Origin: Plectosphaerella cucumerina
Lineage: Eukaryota > Ascomycota > Sordariomycetes > Glomerellales > Plectosphaerellaceae
Direction of reading: 5' to 3'
Length of the DNA: 64,000 nucleotides
NCBI GenBank assembly: GCA_020746995.1
Contig: JAGPXD010000002.1
Location: 3,224,001-3,288,000 of the forward strand
Translations under genes and position numbers: made by a program
The notes under the pieces: model-generated
The model's input: the letters and a program-made list of their open reading frames with translations, nothing else
The model's database searches: none
What the model was told of the DNA's origin: nothing
Shown here: positions 9,841 to 19,992 of the stretch, piece after piece
Layout: each line of letters begins with the position of its first letter
Position numbering within the stretch: the stretch's first letter is position 1

Positions 9841-11891
9841 TCGCCTATTCTCTCGACCTCGTGTCTAGGCACCACCTCTAGGTCCTCCGGGAGCGGATCG
9901 AGACGCGGGTCATGATCAGTCTCCTCTTTGGTTTCCTTATTGAAATACCGATACCCCCCAGCACCGTCAGAATTTTCGGTGAAGAACTTGACTTGCCAGG
10001 GAGCAGGGAGGGGTCCGAGGAAGGCATACAGATCCGCAAATGCCGGCATGTAGCACTCGCCGACTACAACATGTCCGCCGTCGCTGGGACGCAAAGCTAT
10101 GGGGCTGTCAAGCCCAAGGAAGCAAGCAATGATATCTCCTGTGATCTGTCAGAAACCGGCCAAGGAAAAGAGTGTTCCAAAGTACATACCTTTTTGGGCA
10201 TTTGCTGGCGCAATTCCGATGTGCCCCTCTGTCGTTTTTGTCACTCTCGCTCCCATGAGAAGATTCATGCAAAACTCCTCCGGAAACGACAGCTCTACCA
10301 GGCCGTCCTCAAGCTTACCGGAACCAAAGACCTTGGAGGCACTCATGACGGACCGCACTTGCTCCAAGTTTCCAATGAGGTTTTCCGGCAACCTATCATG
10401 GAGCCACGTGCCCCCGAGCAGGTTCCAGATAAAGTTCTCAGGCTTCGACCCCATCTCGGTGCCTGCATGTTCCGTTTGGAATTTGGCAACGAGTCGCCGG
10501 ATTACCTGCGCAGCTGCGTCAAAGTTGCCATCTCGTCCCCCGACGCGCATGGGTATGACCTCGCCCACGGACTCGATCACCTCCACCTGGACGCCGACGA
10601 CCTCGAGAACAGGCCCTCGGAATTCACAGTGACAGGCCGAGTGACCCGAGCAAAAGTGCCATGCCCCAAGCGTTACTTTTGGCGCCGAGCGCGAGGAGAA
10701 GTCAGGAACCCAGGACGGCAGTCCAGACCGGCTTGCTGCCGACTGACAGTGCCTCAAAATCTCCAGGCGATTCACATGCTTAATGTGCTCCTTGACAAAG
10801 TTCGTGTATACCGTGTCGATGGGGAGGCTGTAGTCGACTTTGATCTTGCAACGGAAAGAGGGTGGAAAGAGCCCGAGGGCACCATACACTAGGTCCTTCT
10901 TGTTCTTGCACTGCCCATTCCAAATCCGGCTGAAGGTGTGGAAGATGGTGCATGTCGGTAGAAATGGCAGCATGGTGCGCATGGTGTCGGTGACGACGGC
11001 GCGCGAGACGACCGGGCCTAGCTTTTGCTTCGTGTAGAGGGTGAATGTTGCGCGCCGCAGTTTCTCGCGGGAGATTTCTTCTACGCCGCAGACAAAAATG
11101 GCTTCATCGGCGAGATGCAGTTCCTGCTGAACCCAGACGCGGGTGAACCAGGGGCGGCGCAGTAGCGAGTCGATTGCCGTCCATCTCGGAATGTCGTACG
11201 GGAGGGGAGTCTCGGGGAGGTGCCAATCTGTTTCGATTGCGTCAGGGGCAGGATAGAGGGAGTGTTTGGTGTTCATCTGGACCTGAGTGGCCAGGTAGTC
11301 GAGTGTTCGGATTGCGAGGCCGCTGTCGTGGGTTTCCTGGCCGAGCCAGACGACAACGCGCCTGGCCTCCTCGTAGACTGTACCTGCGCGGGCAACCTGG
11401 ACGTCCACCTCACGCGAGTTCTCCTGGTTGATGCAGATGGCGTCAACCCACAGGGTACGCTCGCGGTCTTCGTATCTGAGCCCTCTCAGAGCCTGAGCCA
11501 GGTTCTGACCGAGGGGCAATGTCGATGAATCGGAGGCTTCATCCGTGCTGTTCTTTCTGTCTGGAACGATGTAGGCTACCTCTGTAGCAGCGAGGCTACC
11601 CCATGTGTAGGAGAGGGCCTCGTATGAGACTGGGTTTGCTGGTCTTGGTTGTCGTTCACCCTGATCATCGTGGTGCTGGAAATAGAGCATCTTTGGCTCC
11701 TCCTCTTCGGCCTCCAAGCCTTCTGATAGCCTTTTCTCGATCCGCGGTAGTGTCGGTTGCCGCCGCGGCCCCAAAGCGATCAATGTCGCATGCTCGATGG
11801 AAAGCCGGATGTCGTCCTGCTTCCTGCCTGGATGGAGAGTTGCGAGCCTGATCTCGGTGTCCTTGAGCTCTTTGTAGGCGTACGGGCCCAT
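9711..11891 (-). CDS. HET-domain (heterokaryon incompatibility) protein with WW-like tail
   Basis: Exons 11891-10190 and 10138-9711 (51-bp intron, TTTCTGACAG region, acceptor at ATCACAG) give 709 aa. The HET domain starts near residue 90 (YEALSYTWGS) and includes LWVDAICINQEN and a following VYEEARRVVVWLG. The C-terminal block GDIIACFLGLDSPIALRP then VVGECY is typical of this HET subfamily. After it come a WW-like segment (FFTENS, then YRYFNKETKEETDHDPR) and a second weaker copy (VYRSRKTGKIVAKADPML) that ends the protein. HET proteins trigger programmed cell death on non-self recognition between strains; the partner here is unknown. The tail continues in decayed form past the stop codon. Confidence 0.9.
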
Positions 11892-13109
11892 GACGAGCGG
11901 CAGCCGCCCCGCTCATGCGATTGGTCGGAGAGCAGGCTGGCGATGTTGGTAGACGACCAGCTGTGTATCACAGGTAGCACGGGCTGGAGGTTGTAGGTCG
12001 TTGCGTCACATTTTCGTGCTGGCGACATTGTGATTTGCTAGCTGCTCGGAATCCCTGCTCGACTGTATGGCAGGCTAAACTCAATAGCGATGATGAGATT
12101 GACTCGTTTGATTGGCTGATATCGCTCCAGGTTTGGGCTAGGCATTTGGTGTTTGCGCCCGTGCCTTCTGGTCTCATGCCATGATCCATGGTGACGATTG
12201 GGGATTGTAGTGGTGCTTCCAAGCAATGCAGTCCTGAGTCGTTCAACCAGTCAGACCATGTCATGCCCAAGGCTGACACTGCAATCGGACAGCCTATCGG
12301 GTCTGGCCGTGCCGCTCCAGATCTTGAACATGATACCGCCGATACGGCGTCGATTAATCCCGAAATGCCTTCCTCTCTTGGAATCGTGCCATTCTGGAGC
12401 CGGATACTATCGTGCACTGACTGCCAGGCAGGACCCTGAAATTGAAGATACAATATTGGCCCACCCAGCGGAGAATCTTCGCTGTCATCCAATACTCCAG
12501 GGCTCTTGACTCGCGATCTCATTGAAATCTTCTCGATTGCGGCACCGAATGCCGACGAGCTTCTCCAGGGCCACGCTCCGGCAGCGTTGACCCAGATGCA
12601 GTGAGGATCTGCAGCCATCCGCTCGCAACATGTGGCATCGTCCAGCCGCGCAAATGGGCAGCTTGTAGCGCAACGCGGAGTAATGGCGCGCCGGCGCGGG
12701 CAAGGAGGGCGATCCATGGCCGCACGTGCACCGCGGACAACCGCTGGGTCGAGGCCCCGATGTAACCTCCAGGGCATACCCCAACCACCCCCTGTGCTCA
12801 TCTATCACTGAACGGGAAGGTATCTCCGCAGGAAAGGGCACATGGCCCGAGGGGCATCCGCTCTGAGAAGGGATCCCGACTGCGAGCTCAGGGTTGAAGC
12901 TCCGGAGCGGCGAGATGTCGGCGCTTGTCGGCGAAGATGCATGGCGACGCTGGAGAGGGGTCAAGTGCCGGACATTCGTGAGGGGCTTCTCGGCAGTCCA
13001 GGGGGCGATGGTGTATATAGACTCACGGCACTTGCACCTCCTCTTTGGGGTTGCCTCTTCATCGCTCACCCTTTCCCCGAGACTCCTCACTTCCTCCTCT
13101 CCCGTCAAG
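11892..13109. other. Intergenic, HET gene 5' / NLP gene promoter
   Basis: 1.2 kb upstream of both flanking genes, which are divergent. Long frames exist on the minus strand (about 11968-12801 and 12485-13240) but their translations have no domain-like or codon-bias signal and they overlap each other, so they are not called. Confidence 0.5.
13014..13020 (+). promoter_or_regulatory. TATA box of the NLP-type gene
   Basis: TATATAG lies 90 bp upstream of the ATG at 13110, a normal distance for a fungal TATA element with a short 5' UTR. Confidence 0.45.
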
Positions 13110-13892
13110 ATGCTCTTCAAGAAGTTCGCTCTCCTGCTCACCGCGGGCCTGGCCTCCGCCGGTGTCATCGAGCGCCGCGCCCAGGAGATCGCGCACGATG
13201 CCGTCCGCTCCATCCCCGAGACCCTCCCCAACGATGCCACCGGCCGCTCGATGAAGCGCTTCCAGCCCTACATCAACACCGAGGGTGCCGGCTGCTGGCC
13301 CTACCCCGCCGTTGACACGGACGGCAACTGGAGGTTTGTACCCCGACTCCTCAGATGGCAGAGAGACAGACAGATACTGACACCCTCCAGCGGAGGTCTC
13401 AACCCCAGCGGCTCGCAGGGCGGCGGCTGCACCAACAGCGTCGGTCAGGCCTACGTCCGCGGCGCCTGGTACAACGGGTACTACGCGCTAATGTACGCCT
13501 GGTACTTCCCCAAGGACCAGTCTGCCATCGGCGGCGGCCACCGCCACGATTGGGAGGCTGCCGTCATCTGGATCAACAACCCAGCTGTGGCCAACCCGAC
13601 CATCCTGGGCGGCTCCATTTCGGGCCACGGCAACTTTGACAACAGCCGCTCGGTGCCCACGTCGTCCTTCTACAACGGCCACCCGCTGTGCCGCTACTAC
13701 GTCGATGTCGCCGTCTTCGGCACCCACCGCATCGGATGGACCAGCAACGTCGGCGGCATCCACTCTCTCGTCAACTGGGAGTCGCTGAGCGCCGCGGCGC
13801 GCAGCTCGCTCGAGAGCGTCAACTGGGGCTCGGCCAACTTCCCCCTGGCTGGTAACTTCCAGTCCAACCTGCAGAAGGCCTACCCTTTCTAG
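13110..13892 (+). CDS. NPP1/NLP-type secreted necrosis-inducing-like protein
   Basis: Exons 13110-13333 and 13391-13892 give 241 aa. The 57-bp intron (GTTTGT donor, CTCCAG acceptor) is in frame and lacks stops, so it could be missed; splicing restores DGNWSGGL, the family's expected sequence. A signal peptide covers about residues 1-18. The two cysteines of type 1 NLPs are at 62 and 88, and the heptapeptide GHRHDWE is intact at 124-130. Family members are secreted to the plant apoplast, where some bind plant membrane lipids and cause necrosis while others are non-cytotoxic. Which group this belongs to cannot be decided from sequence alone. An ATG at 12894 in the same frame is far upstream of the signal peptide and is rejected. 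Confidence 0.92.
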   Translation: MLFKKFALLLTAGLASAGVIERRAQEIAHDAVRSIPETLPNDATGRSMKRFQPYINTEGAGCWPYPAVDTDGNWRFVPRLLRWQRDRQILTPSSGGLNPSGSQGGGCTNSVGQAYVRGAWYNGYYALMYAWYFPKDQSAIGGGHRHDWEAAVIWINNPAVANPTILGGSISGHGNFDNSRSVPTSSFYNGHPLCRYYVDVAVFGTHRIGWTSNVGGIHSLVNWESLSAAARSSLESVNWGSANFPLAGNFQSNLQKAYPF

Positions 13893-14042
13893 GCGTCTGA
13901 CGTTGCGAATGGGGGGTTGGCAAATCCGAGGTTCTTCATGTACATATTAATAAGGAAGCATCCTGAACATATTCATCGTCAGCACGAGTATTCTCAAATG
14001 AGACCATCGATGATGAAGGGGGCTCGTATTGCTGGGCTGCCT

Positions 14043-15122
14043 CTACACGACCCCGGCTTCCAGCACGGCAAAACGATCAGCATCCGAGTCCAGCTCGGCC
14101 AGCGCATCGAACGGGAGCGTCACCATAGGCGTCGTATGCCCGATGTCCACGTTGAACAAAATGGGGAACTTCTTCTCAGCAAGGTGTCCCTCGGTGAGCA
14201 GTCCTGTGATGACGCCGGCGTACTGGTCCTGTGCCTCGGGGGTATCGTACCCAAAAGGCCGCCCGACAACAAGCCCCGCCGCCTCATCAAAGGCACCTCC
14301 CGCAATCAGATCGGCAAAGCCCGCCTGCACGCGACTGATGGGGTTGCCCGAGACCTCGTCGTCGCCAAGGGCAGTCTCGAGGAAGATGATCCTGCCACGC
14401 CAGTCGGGGGCGATGGAGCGCACGCCCTGCAGCCGGGCGACAACGGTCAGGCAGCCGCCGAAGAGCCTCCCTTGCGCCTTGCCCGGCCGGAGCCACCTCC
14501 AGGGGTGGGCGGGAGTGAGCACTGGTGCTGCGAGGGACGAGGGATCGGTGAACATGGGCGCAGCGTCCTTGGCGTATGTTGGCGAGCGAGCAATGTCGCC
14601 CAAAGGGCGGGAGTCGGCGATGGCGCGGAAGAGGTGCTTGACGCAGAACGCCAAGGGCGATGATTCGTCGGAGAGGGAACTCGCCTCGCCCAGCTCGGGG
14701 ATGGCGCCGGGGCCGTAGAAGGTGCGGAGGCCGGTGGTTGCGTGAAGAAGCCAGTGCAGGCCGGAGATGTCGGAGTAGCCGACGACAATCTTGGGGTTGG
14801 CCCGGACGGCGGCGTGGAGGTCCGTATCGGCGACGAGAGCGGGGATGAGCTCTGTGAAGGCCGGACCGCCGATGGTGCAGATGACAGCCGAGACATCGGG
14901 AGCATTGAGGGCGGCGCGGATCTCGGCGAGGCGGTTGGAGATGGACGACTGAATGCCGGCGTCGGGGTTGAAGTAGGTGCGGACTTTGTAGCCGAGGCTC
15001 TCGAGGACTGAGGTTGCGCGTCGCATGACGAGGGGTAGCTCATCGTTGAGGCGGGCCGAGGGCGAGATGAAGGCGATGGTTGCGCCAGGCTTGAGGGCGG
15101 GCGGGATGATGGGAGTGGGCAT
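14043..15122 (-). CDS. Peptidase S66 (LD-carboxypeptidase / MccF-like)
   Basis: Single exon of 359 aa from the ATG at 15122, just before the conserved IPPALKPGATIAFISPSA start; an ATG at 15266 would add 48 Arg/Ser-rich residues that could be a mitochondrial presequence or 5' UTR. The Ser-Glu-His triad of the S66 family is visible: S117 in GYSDIS, E249 in FLETAL and H329 in GHTTP, with RLFGGCL between. In bacteria these enzymes trim peptidoglycan tetrapeptides or inactivate peptidyl-nucleotide antibiotics such as microcin C; the fungal role is not known. The stop is 150 bp from the convergent NLP gene. Confidence 0.88.
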   Translation of the reverse strand: MPTPIIPPALKPGATIAFISPSARLNDELPLVMRRATSVLESLGYKVRTYFNPDAGIQSSISNRLAEIRAALNAPDVSAVICTIGGPAFTELIPALVADTDLHAAVRANPKIVVGYSDISGLHWLLHATTGLRTFYGPGAIPELGEASSLSDESSPLAFCVKHLFRAIADSRPLGDIARSPTYAKDAAPMFTDPSSLAAPVLTPAHPWRWLRPGKAQGRLFGGCLTVVARLQGVRSIAPDWRGRIIFLETALGDDEVSGNPISRVQAGFADLIAGGAFDEAAGLVVGRPFGYDTPEAQDQYAGVITGLLTEGHLAEKKFPILFNVDIGHTTPMVTLPFDALAELDSDADRFAVLEAGVV

Positions 15123-16068
15123 GGCGACGGCTGCTATCCGATGTGTGTGGTATGACGGAGGAAGTCTCGACAAGCGGCGGGAGAGGGGTGAAGCTCGAGG
15201 TTTTGATGTTTGGGTTTGTCGACGCGCCCTTCGAAAGACGTGATTGACCGAACAGACCGAGGGCACTTCGGGTGGAGTCTTGGCCTAGATCACCCAATTG
15301 CTGACATTTGCCCGGCACGAACAACCGGTCGTGTGCAATGGCACATCATGCTGTTCGAGTTGTCCACAAGAGTTTTTGAGAAGGGAGGAGAGAGGACTCG
15401 GGTCCGATGTATCGTTCGGCCGGGCCAAGCCTTAATTCAGCCAGGGCGTTTGTCTTGGCGCGTCGGGATCGACTTTGCGTTGGGCCGAGCATCTTGACTG
15501 CCGGGGCTTCCCTGGTTCGGACTGTTCACGATGTTCAGTCTGTCGCAAATTCTGGATGACATGTCGTCATCAAATGCGAGGCAAGTGTGTGAAGTGTCGG
15601 TATGTTGACCCCAAGATGAGAAATCGTCTCTGACGACGGGACAGTAAGGAATGTGTACTTGTAAGGAGGGGAAGGCGCGCCCCTGTAAACACCCAAAGGC
15701 GGTGGCCCGTTTAGCGTTCTCTAGGTGGCCCGGGCGCATTCTGCCCCTGACGCCGGCTTTTTACCCGCTGTCTCCAGACTGGTCGGTGTGCCACACCTCA
15801 GCCACGGACCCTGAAACAGCTCCTCCGAGTGGGCTCGTACAGGAACCCGAACACCACTGACATTGGTCATTTCTCCTCGGACCCGTCCCGAGCCTCATTC
15901 TCGACCCATTTTACATGTCGCCTCATCTCAATTTTATCCCCCTTTCCACAACCGCCCCCCCTCCTCGCCACGAGGACCCTTATCCGCCCGTCGACCGTCG
16001 CCCGCCCCTCCTTCGACAGCTCCATGATCTTTTGAAGCGTCGCGCTCTCAAATCACAACACTCCAGCC
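15123..16068. promoter_or_regulatory. Divergent intergenic region, S66 peptidase / desaturase
   Basis: 946 bp between divergent genes. The 200 bp before the desaturase ATG are strongly pyrimidine-rich (CCTCATTCTCGACC-like runs near 15890-16000), typical of a strong fungal promoter and 5' UTR. No ORF or RNA gene recognised. Confidence 0.5.
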
Positions 16069-17495
16069 ATGGAGAACCTCAAGCTCAGCCCGGACCTGAC
16101 CATCCAGGACAACACTGTCCTGCGCAACCTCATTGACGATGTCCGCCGCTACAGGGATCAGGATGTCGACCGCGACCGCGATGAGGGATACGCCAGCCAC
16201 GAGTCGTCAGGCAAGCCATCGCCGGGGCCCGACACGGATGAAGATGAGGAGCCAAGTACGACCCAGTCAATCCTCCCTTCGTTTGAGCTTTGCTGACTTC
16301 TTCCCCAGCCTGCCGTGGCGTGCTGCCCCAGCGCGACGAGGCCGACATCGCCCAGCTCAAGCGCCTAGGCGACCTCGCCAGCGAAGAGTTCGAGCCCAGC
16401 ATCATCTCATCTCTCGACCTGCGCGACATCAAAGCGCGCGTCCCCTCCTTCGTCTACCGCTTTGTCGTCGAGCCCTACGTCGCCTGGGGGCGTAAGATGG
16501 TCCGCCACGAGACGGATGTCATCATGCTCACCCACCTTATCCTCTACCTCACCACCTCCGTCGGCAGCGCCACCATGCTCTTCCGCCGCCCCTCGATCGT
16601 CCACGGCCTCCTCCACGCAGTCATGCAGGGCTACTACATGGGGCCCTACACCCTCATGATGCACCAGCACATTCACATGAACGGTATCCTCGCCAAGACG
16701 CCCCTCCTCTCCATCGTCGACCGCTTCTTCCCCTACATCACCGACCCTCTCATGGGCCACACGTGGAACGGCTACTACTACCACCACGTCAAGCACCACC
16801 ACGTCGAGGGCAACGGACCCTTTGACCTCTCCTCCACCATCCGCTACCAGCGCGACGACCTCTTCAACTTCCTCCACTACCTCGGCCGCTTCTACTTCCT
16901 CATCTGGTTCGACCTCCCCCGCTACTTCATCGGCAAGGGCCAGTACCGCAACGCCTTCCGCGCCGGCTTCTCCGAGCTCGCAAACTACGCCTTCCTCATC
17001 ACCATCGTCCGCCTCAACCCCAAGGCTGCCACCTTCGTCTTCCTCCTCCCCCTCTTCTTCATGCGCATCGCCCTCATGGTCGGCAACTGGGGCCAGCACG
17101 CCTTCGTCGACGCCGACGAGCCAGACTCTGACTTCCGCTCCAGCATCACCCTTATCGACGTCCCCAGCAACAGGCACTGCTACAACGACGGCTACCACAC
17201 CTCGCACCACCTCAACCCCCGCCGCCACTGGCGCGATCACCCCACCTCCTTCCTCCAGCAGAAGCAGACGTACATTCGAGAAAAGGCCATCGTCTTCCAC
17301 GACATTGACTACTTCATGATCACCGTACGCCTCCTCCGCAAGGATTACCACCACCTCGCCCGCTGCCTGGTCCCCATGGGCGACCAGATCCCCATGTCCA
17401 TCGACGAGCGCGCCAATTATCTCCGCCGCCACACGAGGAGGTTCACCGAGGAAGAAATCCGGGAGAAGTTCAGCAGCTACTTCAAGAACAAGTGA
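16069..17495 (+). CDS. Membrane fatty acid desaturase-like di-iron protein
   Basis: Exons 16069-16255 and 16309-17495 (53-bp intron, TGCTGAC branch, TTCCCCAG acceptor) give 457 aa. The protein has an acidic, probably disordered N-terminal 60 residues, several membrane segments (about 145-165, 245-262, 285-310) and the three histidine boxes of the family: HQHIH from residue 181, HHVKHHH from 221 and HTSHH from 359. These ligate a di-iron centre that inserts double bonds or hydroxyls into acyl or sphingoid chains at the ER. The position specificity cannot be read from the sequence. Third-position C bias is strong, suggesting good expression. Confidence 0.9.
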
Positions 17496-17972
17496 ACGGA
17501 AAGGGGGGTGCTGCCGGCCAGGGTTGTACAGATACGCGATAACAAGTTGCATGGATTCTGCTTTTCGGTGTCCCTCCCTGCATGCCTGCATGCCTCCACC
17601 AGTGACGGCGTGAGATGACCAGGCTGGGCAGGCTGGGCGCGGCCCAGACGTGCCATCCGCGACCCCACATCGCCGTGACGACCTGCGCCCGTCTGCAGCC
17701 AAGCCTTGTGGGATTGGCCCGTTGTCGGGTAAGCCTGGCCGCAGTGCACGCGTGGGATTAACGCCCGGCGTCGCCGGGTCATGTGGCTCTACTGGAAGAG
17801 GCCTGAAAGTGCCGCACACCATACGCCTATAAGTTTGGAGCCTGACAACACACCCAGACCTTGCCAACCATCCCTCAACCGTCCTAAGCAGAGAGCATCT
17901 CGTTTACTCTAATCTACCATCAACCTGTCCACCCAGCCTCCACTCAATACTTTTCAATCCTTCAATACCACC
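17496..17972. other. Intergenic, desaturase 3' / small gene promoter
   Basis: 477 bp without a gene. TATAAG at 17828-17833 is a plausible TATA element 145 bp upstream of the small gene's ATG, followed by a CA-rich leader. The antisense frame that covers the desaturase gene runs into this region but is a shadow. Confidence 0.5.
17828..17834 (+). promoter_or_regulatory. Possible TATA box of the small hypothetical gene
   Basis: TATAAGT within CGCCTATAAGTTTGG, 145 bp before the ATG at 17973, ahead of a C/A-rich leader. Position and sequence fit but there is no transcript support. Confidence 0.4.
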
Positions 17973-18197
17973 ATGGGTCTCGGAGCCAAAGTCCTCAACG
18001 CTCTCAAGCCCGTCCACGAGCGTCGCGCCGAAGCCAAGGCCGCCGAGGAGGCAAAGAACCCACCCAAAGACAAGGCTGTCGAACAGACGGACGACAACGA
18101 CGACCCGTACGGCTTCCGCAAGACCAGGCACATCTACGGCTCCGATGTACATGCGGCTGCTGGTCAGCTCAGCGGGGGCATGTGGGCGTCCCGGTGA
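17973..18197 (+). CDS. Small charged hypothetical protein (74 aa)
   Basis: No family recognised. The ATG has a good fungal context (CACCATGG) and the upstream region looks like a real promoter with TATAAG and a CA-rich leader. The product is soluble, without signal peptide or membrane segment: an N-terminal GLGAKVLNALKP motif, a Lys/Glu/Ala-rich helix (residues 16-36), an acidic DDNDDPYG turn and a short tail rich in small residues. Small proteins of this kind are common in filamentous fungi. Evidence is context and composition only, so it could be non-coding. Confidence 0.5.
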   Translation: MGLGAKVLNALKPVHERRAEAKAAEEAKNPPKDKAVEQTDDNDDPYGFRKTRHIYGSDVHAAAGQLSGGMWASR

Positions 18198-18771
18198 GGG
18201 AGTGGCAGGGAAGGAATACAGGACTGGATTGGGCAGGCGTGTTGATGGATTAAACAAACCTGCTCTTCTTGAACATTCGCCTGGTTTCAATACGATGACA
18301 AATTGGCGGCTGGGTAGCTGGACCTCGTTGCATTCAGAGCTCTGTCTGATCCTCTGCCTCGACAAGGATGTCTGTTTGATGTATCGGAACAGCATCTTCA
18401 GACACCAATTCCAGACGTATCATCCAACTAAGTCGATTCTCATCAAGCTGCGGCATGATGATCATGATCCCCCGTGGTTCACGCGAACGATGAGAAGAAT
18501 CGATGCAAACTATCTGATTGAAGTCGTATCTAGCAAAACGACATGAACGCTGGTGATGTATGTTAAGCTAAAGCAAAATGTGAAATCCTCGTGATGGATC
18601 CACGAAAACGAGCCTCTCCTTTTCTCGTCCATCGCAGCCCAAGCAATATTTCCAGACCAGATGCATTTCTTGCTCTCTGGCATCTCCTCCAAACCTGCCG
18701 ATATCTCTTTGAGATCCCCTCAGCTCATCTTCCCTGGGAAGGAAACGTCAAGGCCTGTTGTCGAGGCCCAA
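18198..18771. other. Intergenic between convergent genes
   Basis: 574 bp holding the 3' ends of the small hypothetical gene and the coiled-coil gene; more AT-rich than its surroundings. Nothing else recognised. Confidence 0.5.
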
Positions 18772-19992
18772 TCACTCCAAAAGAGCCATGATCTGGTCGT
18801 TCCGAATTTTCTTCTCCTTGGCAGCAGCCGACTTCTCCTCCATCATGCTGCTGTAGTTCATGGCCATAAGCTGAAAGTCGGAAGCCATGCACCTGAAATC
18901 TGACGCCATGCGCTCGTAGTTCTTGGCCATTTGCTTGACTTCCTCGGTCAGGCGCTTGTAGTCGTCGACCACGCGCTTGTTCTCATCTGCCTTCTGCTGG
19001 TGGTCTTCGACGAGACGTTGGTAATCGTCGATCAGGCGCATGTTCTCCTTGATCAGGCGATGGTGCTCAGCCATGTCGACGTCGGTGTTGGCGAGAGATT
19101 GCTCAGGGTCGCGTGTAGCTGCCTTCTGGATGTCAGCAGATGTTTCGAAAAGGGCTTGAATGATGAAACTCACCGGATAATTGACCTTGTTCTTGATCTG
19201 GGCCACAGGGAAACCCCATGAGTCAAAGTCGCTCGCAGACCGGAGAGAATAGGGGACGGTCGAGTGCATCGAGTTGTTTGAAGCTGCATAGAAGCTTGAG
19301 GGGTGGGAGCTCCAACCCTTACGAGCTGGCTTCTCCTCGATAGGCTCGTCACTGTCCACGGATTTGGCCACAGGGGCCTTATATGAGACGTTGTCTCCAT
19401 CAGACTGGACAGATGCCGACGAAGTCGAGGGTGTATAGTCCGCATTGGGCATGCCTCCGATCCCAGCTCGTTGAGCAGGTTTGCCGTTGTCAATGGCTTC
19501 GCCCCAGCGGAAGCTACCGTGAGAGGAAGCTCTGGCTTGGATGACCGACCCGACGGGCGAGGGTGCAATGTCGCCCCATGCGAAGGTGTTCCTGCTGTTC
19601 TCAATGGCAGTCCTTTTGGCAGATTCATGGCTTTCGATGGCCTCTTGAGCGGCCTTCATGAGTTCCTCCACAGTCGCCTTTCCGCGGTTAAAGTTTCCGC
19701 ATCTCATGCCTTCACGAAGAGCCACGGCGGCTTCACCAGCATATCCCCGGAGGGCAGTGCACTGGAAGCCCTTGGTGTAGCAGTCGAAGCAGTCTGCCAT
19801 GAGTTTTCCACGTGGGTCAGGTACAAATGCAGAATAGTCCAGAGCTTCATGGCAGAACGCACGCGGATTCTTGCCATAAGCCAAGTCCTTGGAGCATCTC
19901 AGACAGGGAATATCTCGCCACTCCCCCCGGTGAAGCTGTGCCACCAATCGGGCAGAGACATCCTGTAGCCGGGTATGTACGTTCTCTTCCAT
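18772..19992 (-). CDS. Hypothetical protein with Cys cluster and 11-heptad coiled coil
   Basis: Exons 19992-19174 and 19125-18772 give 390 aa. The 48-bp intron (GTGAGT donor, CTGAC, CATCCAG acceptor) is in frame, so the unspliced 406-aa frame is also open. Residues 30-78 contain CxxC (30, 33), C47, CxxC (68, 71) and C78, which could bind zinc. A Ser-rich, probably disordered middle part follows. About residues 295-372 are eleven uninterrupted heptads (pattern RLxxD/E, as in YQRLVED and YKRLTEE), an ideal continuous coiled coil that predicts oligomerisation. No signal peptide or membrane segment. Similar Cys-N-terminal proteins are frequent orphans in Sordariomycetes. Function unknown. Confidence 0.75.
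   Translation of the reverse strand: MEENVHTRLQDVSARLVAQLHRGEWRDIPCLRCSKDLAYGKNPRAFCHEALDYSAFVPDPRGKLMADCFDCYTKGFQCTALRGYAGEAAVALREGMRCGNFNRGKATVEELMKAAQEAIESHESAKRTAIENSRNTFAWGDIAPSPVGSVIQARASSHGSFRWGEAIDNGKPAQRAGIGGMPNADYTPSTSSASVQSDGDNVSYKAPVAKSVDSDEPIEEKPARKGWSSHPSSFYAASNNSMHSTVPYSLRSASDFDSWGFPVAQIKNKVNYPVSFIIQALFETSADIQKAATRDPEQSLANTDVDMAEHHRLIKENMRLIDDYQRLVEDHQQKADENKRVVDDYKRLTEEVKQMAKNYERMASDFRCMASDFQLMAMNYSSMMEEKSAAAKEKKIRNDQIMALLE

Noticed and set aside
11968..13240. Two overlapping minus-strand frames of 277 and 251 codons
   Set aside because: They overlap in different phases, contain many Arg/Ser/Cys, and run into the NLP gene's promoter; no domain, no splice-supported extension.
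16407..17867. A 486-codon minus-strand frame over the desaturase gene
   Set aside because: Val/Glu/Asp-rich antisense shadow produced by strong third-position C bias; the plus strand has all three histidine boxes.
17477..17867. Possible second gene antisense to the small 74-aa gene region
   Set aside because: Short random frame; the sequence there looks like a promoter with TATAAG for the plus-strand small gene.
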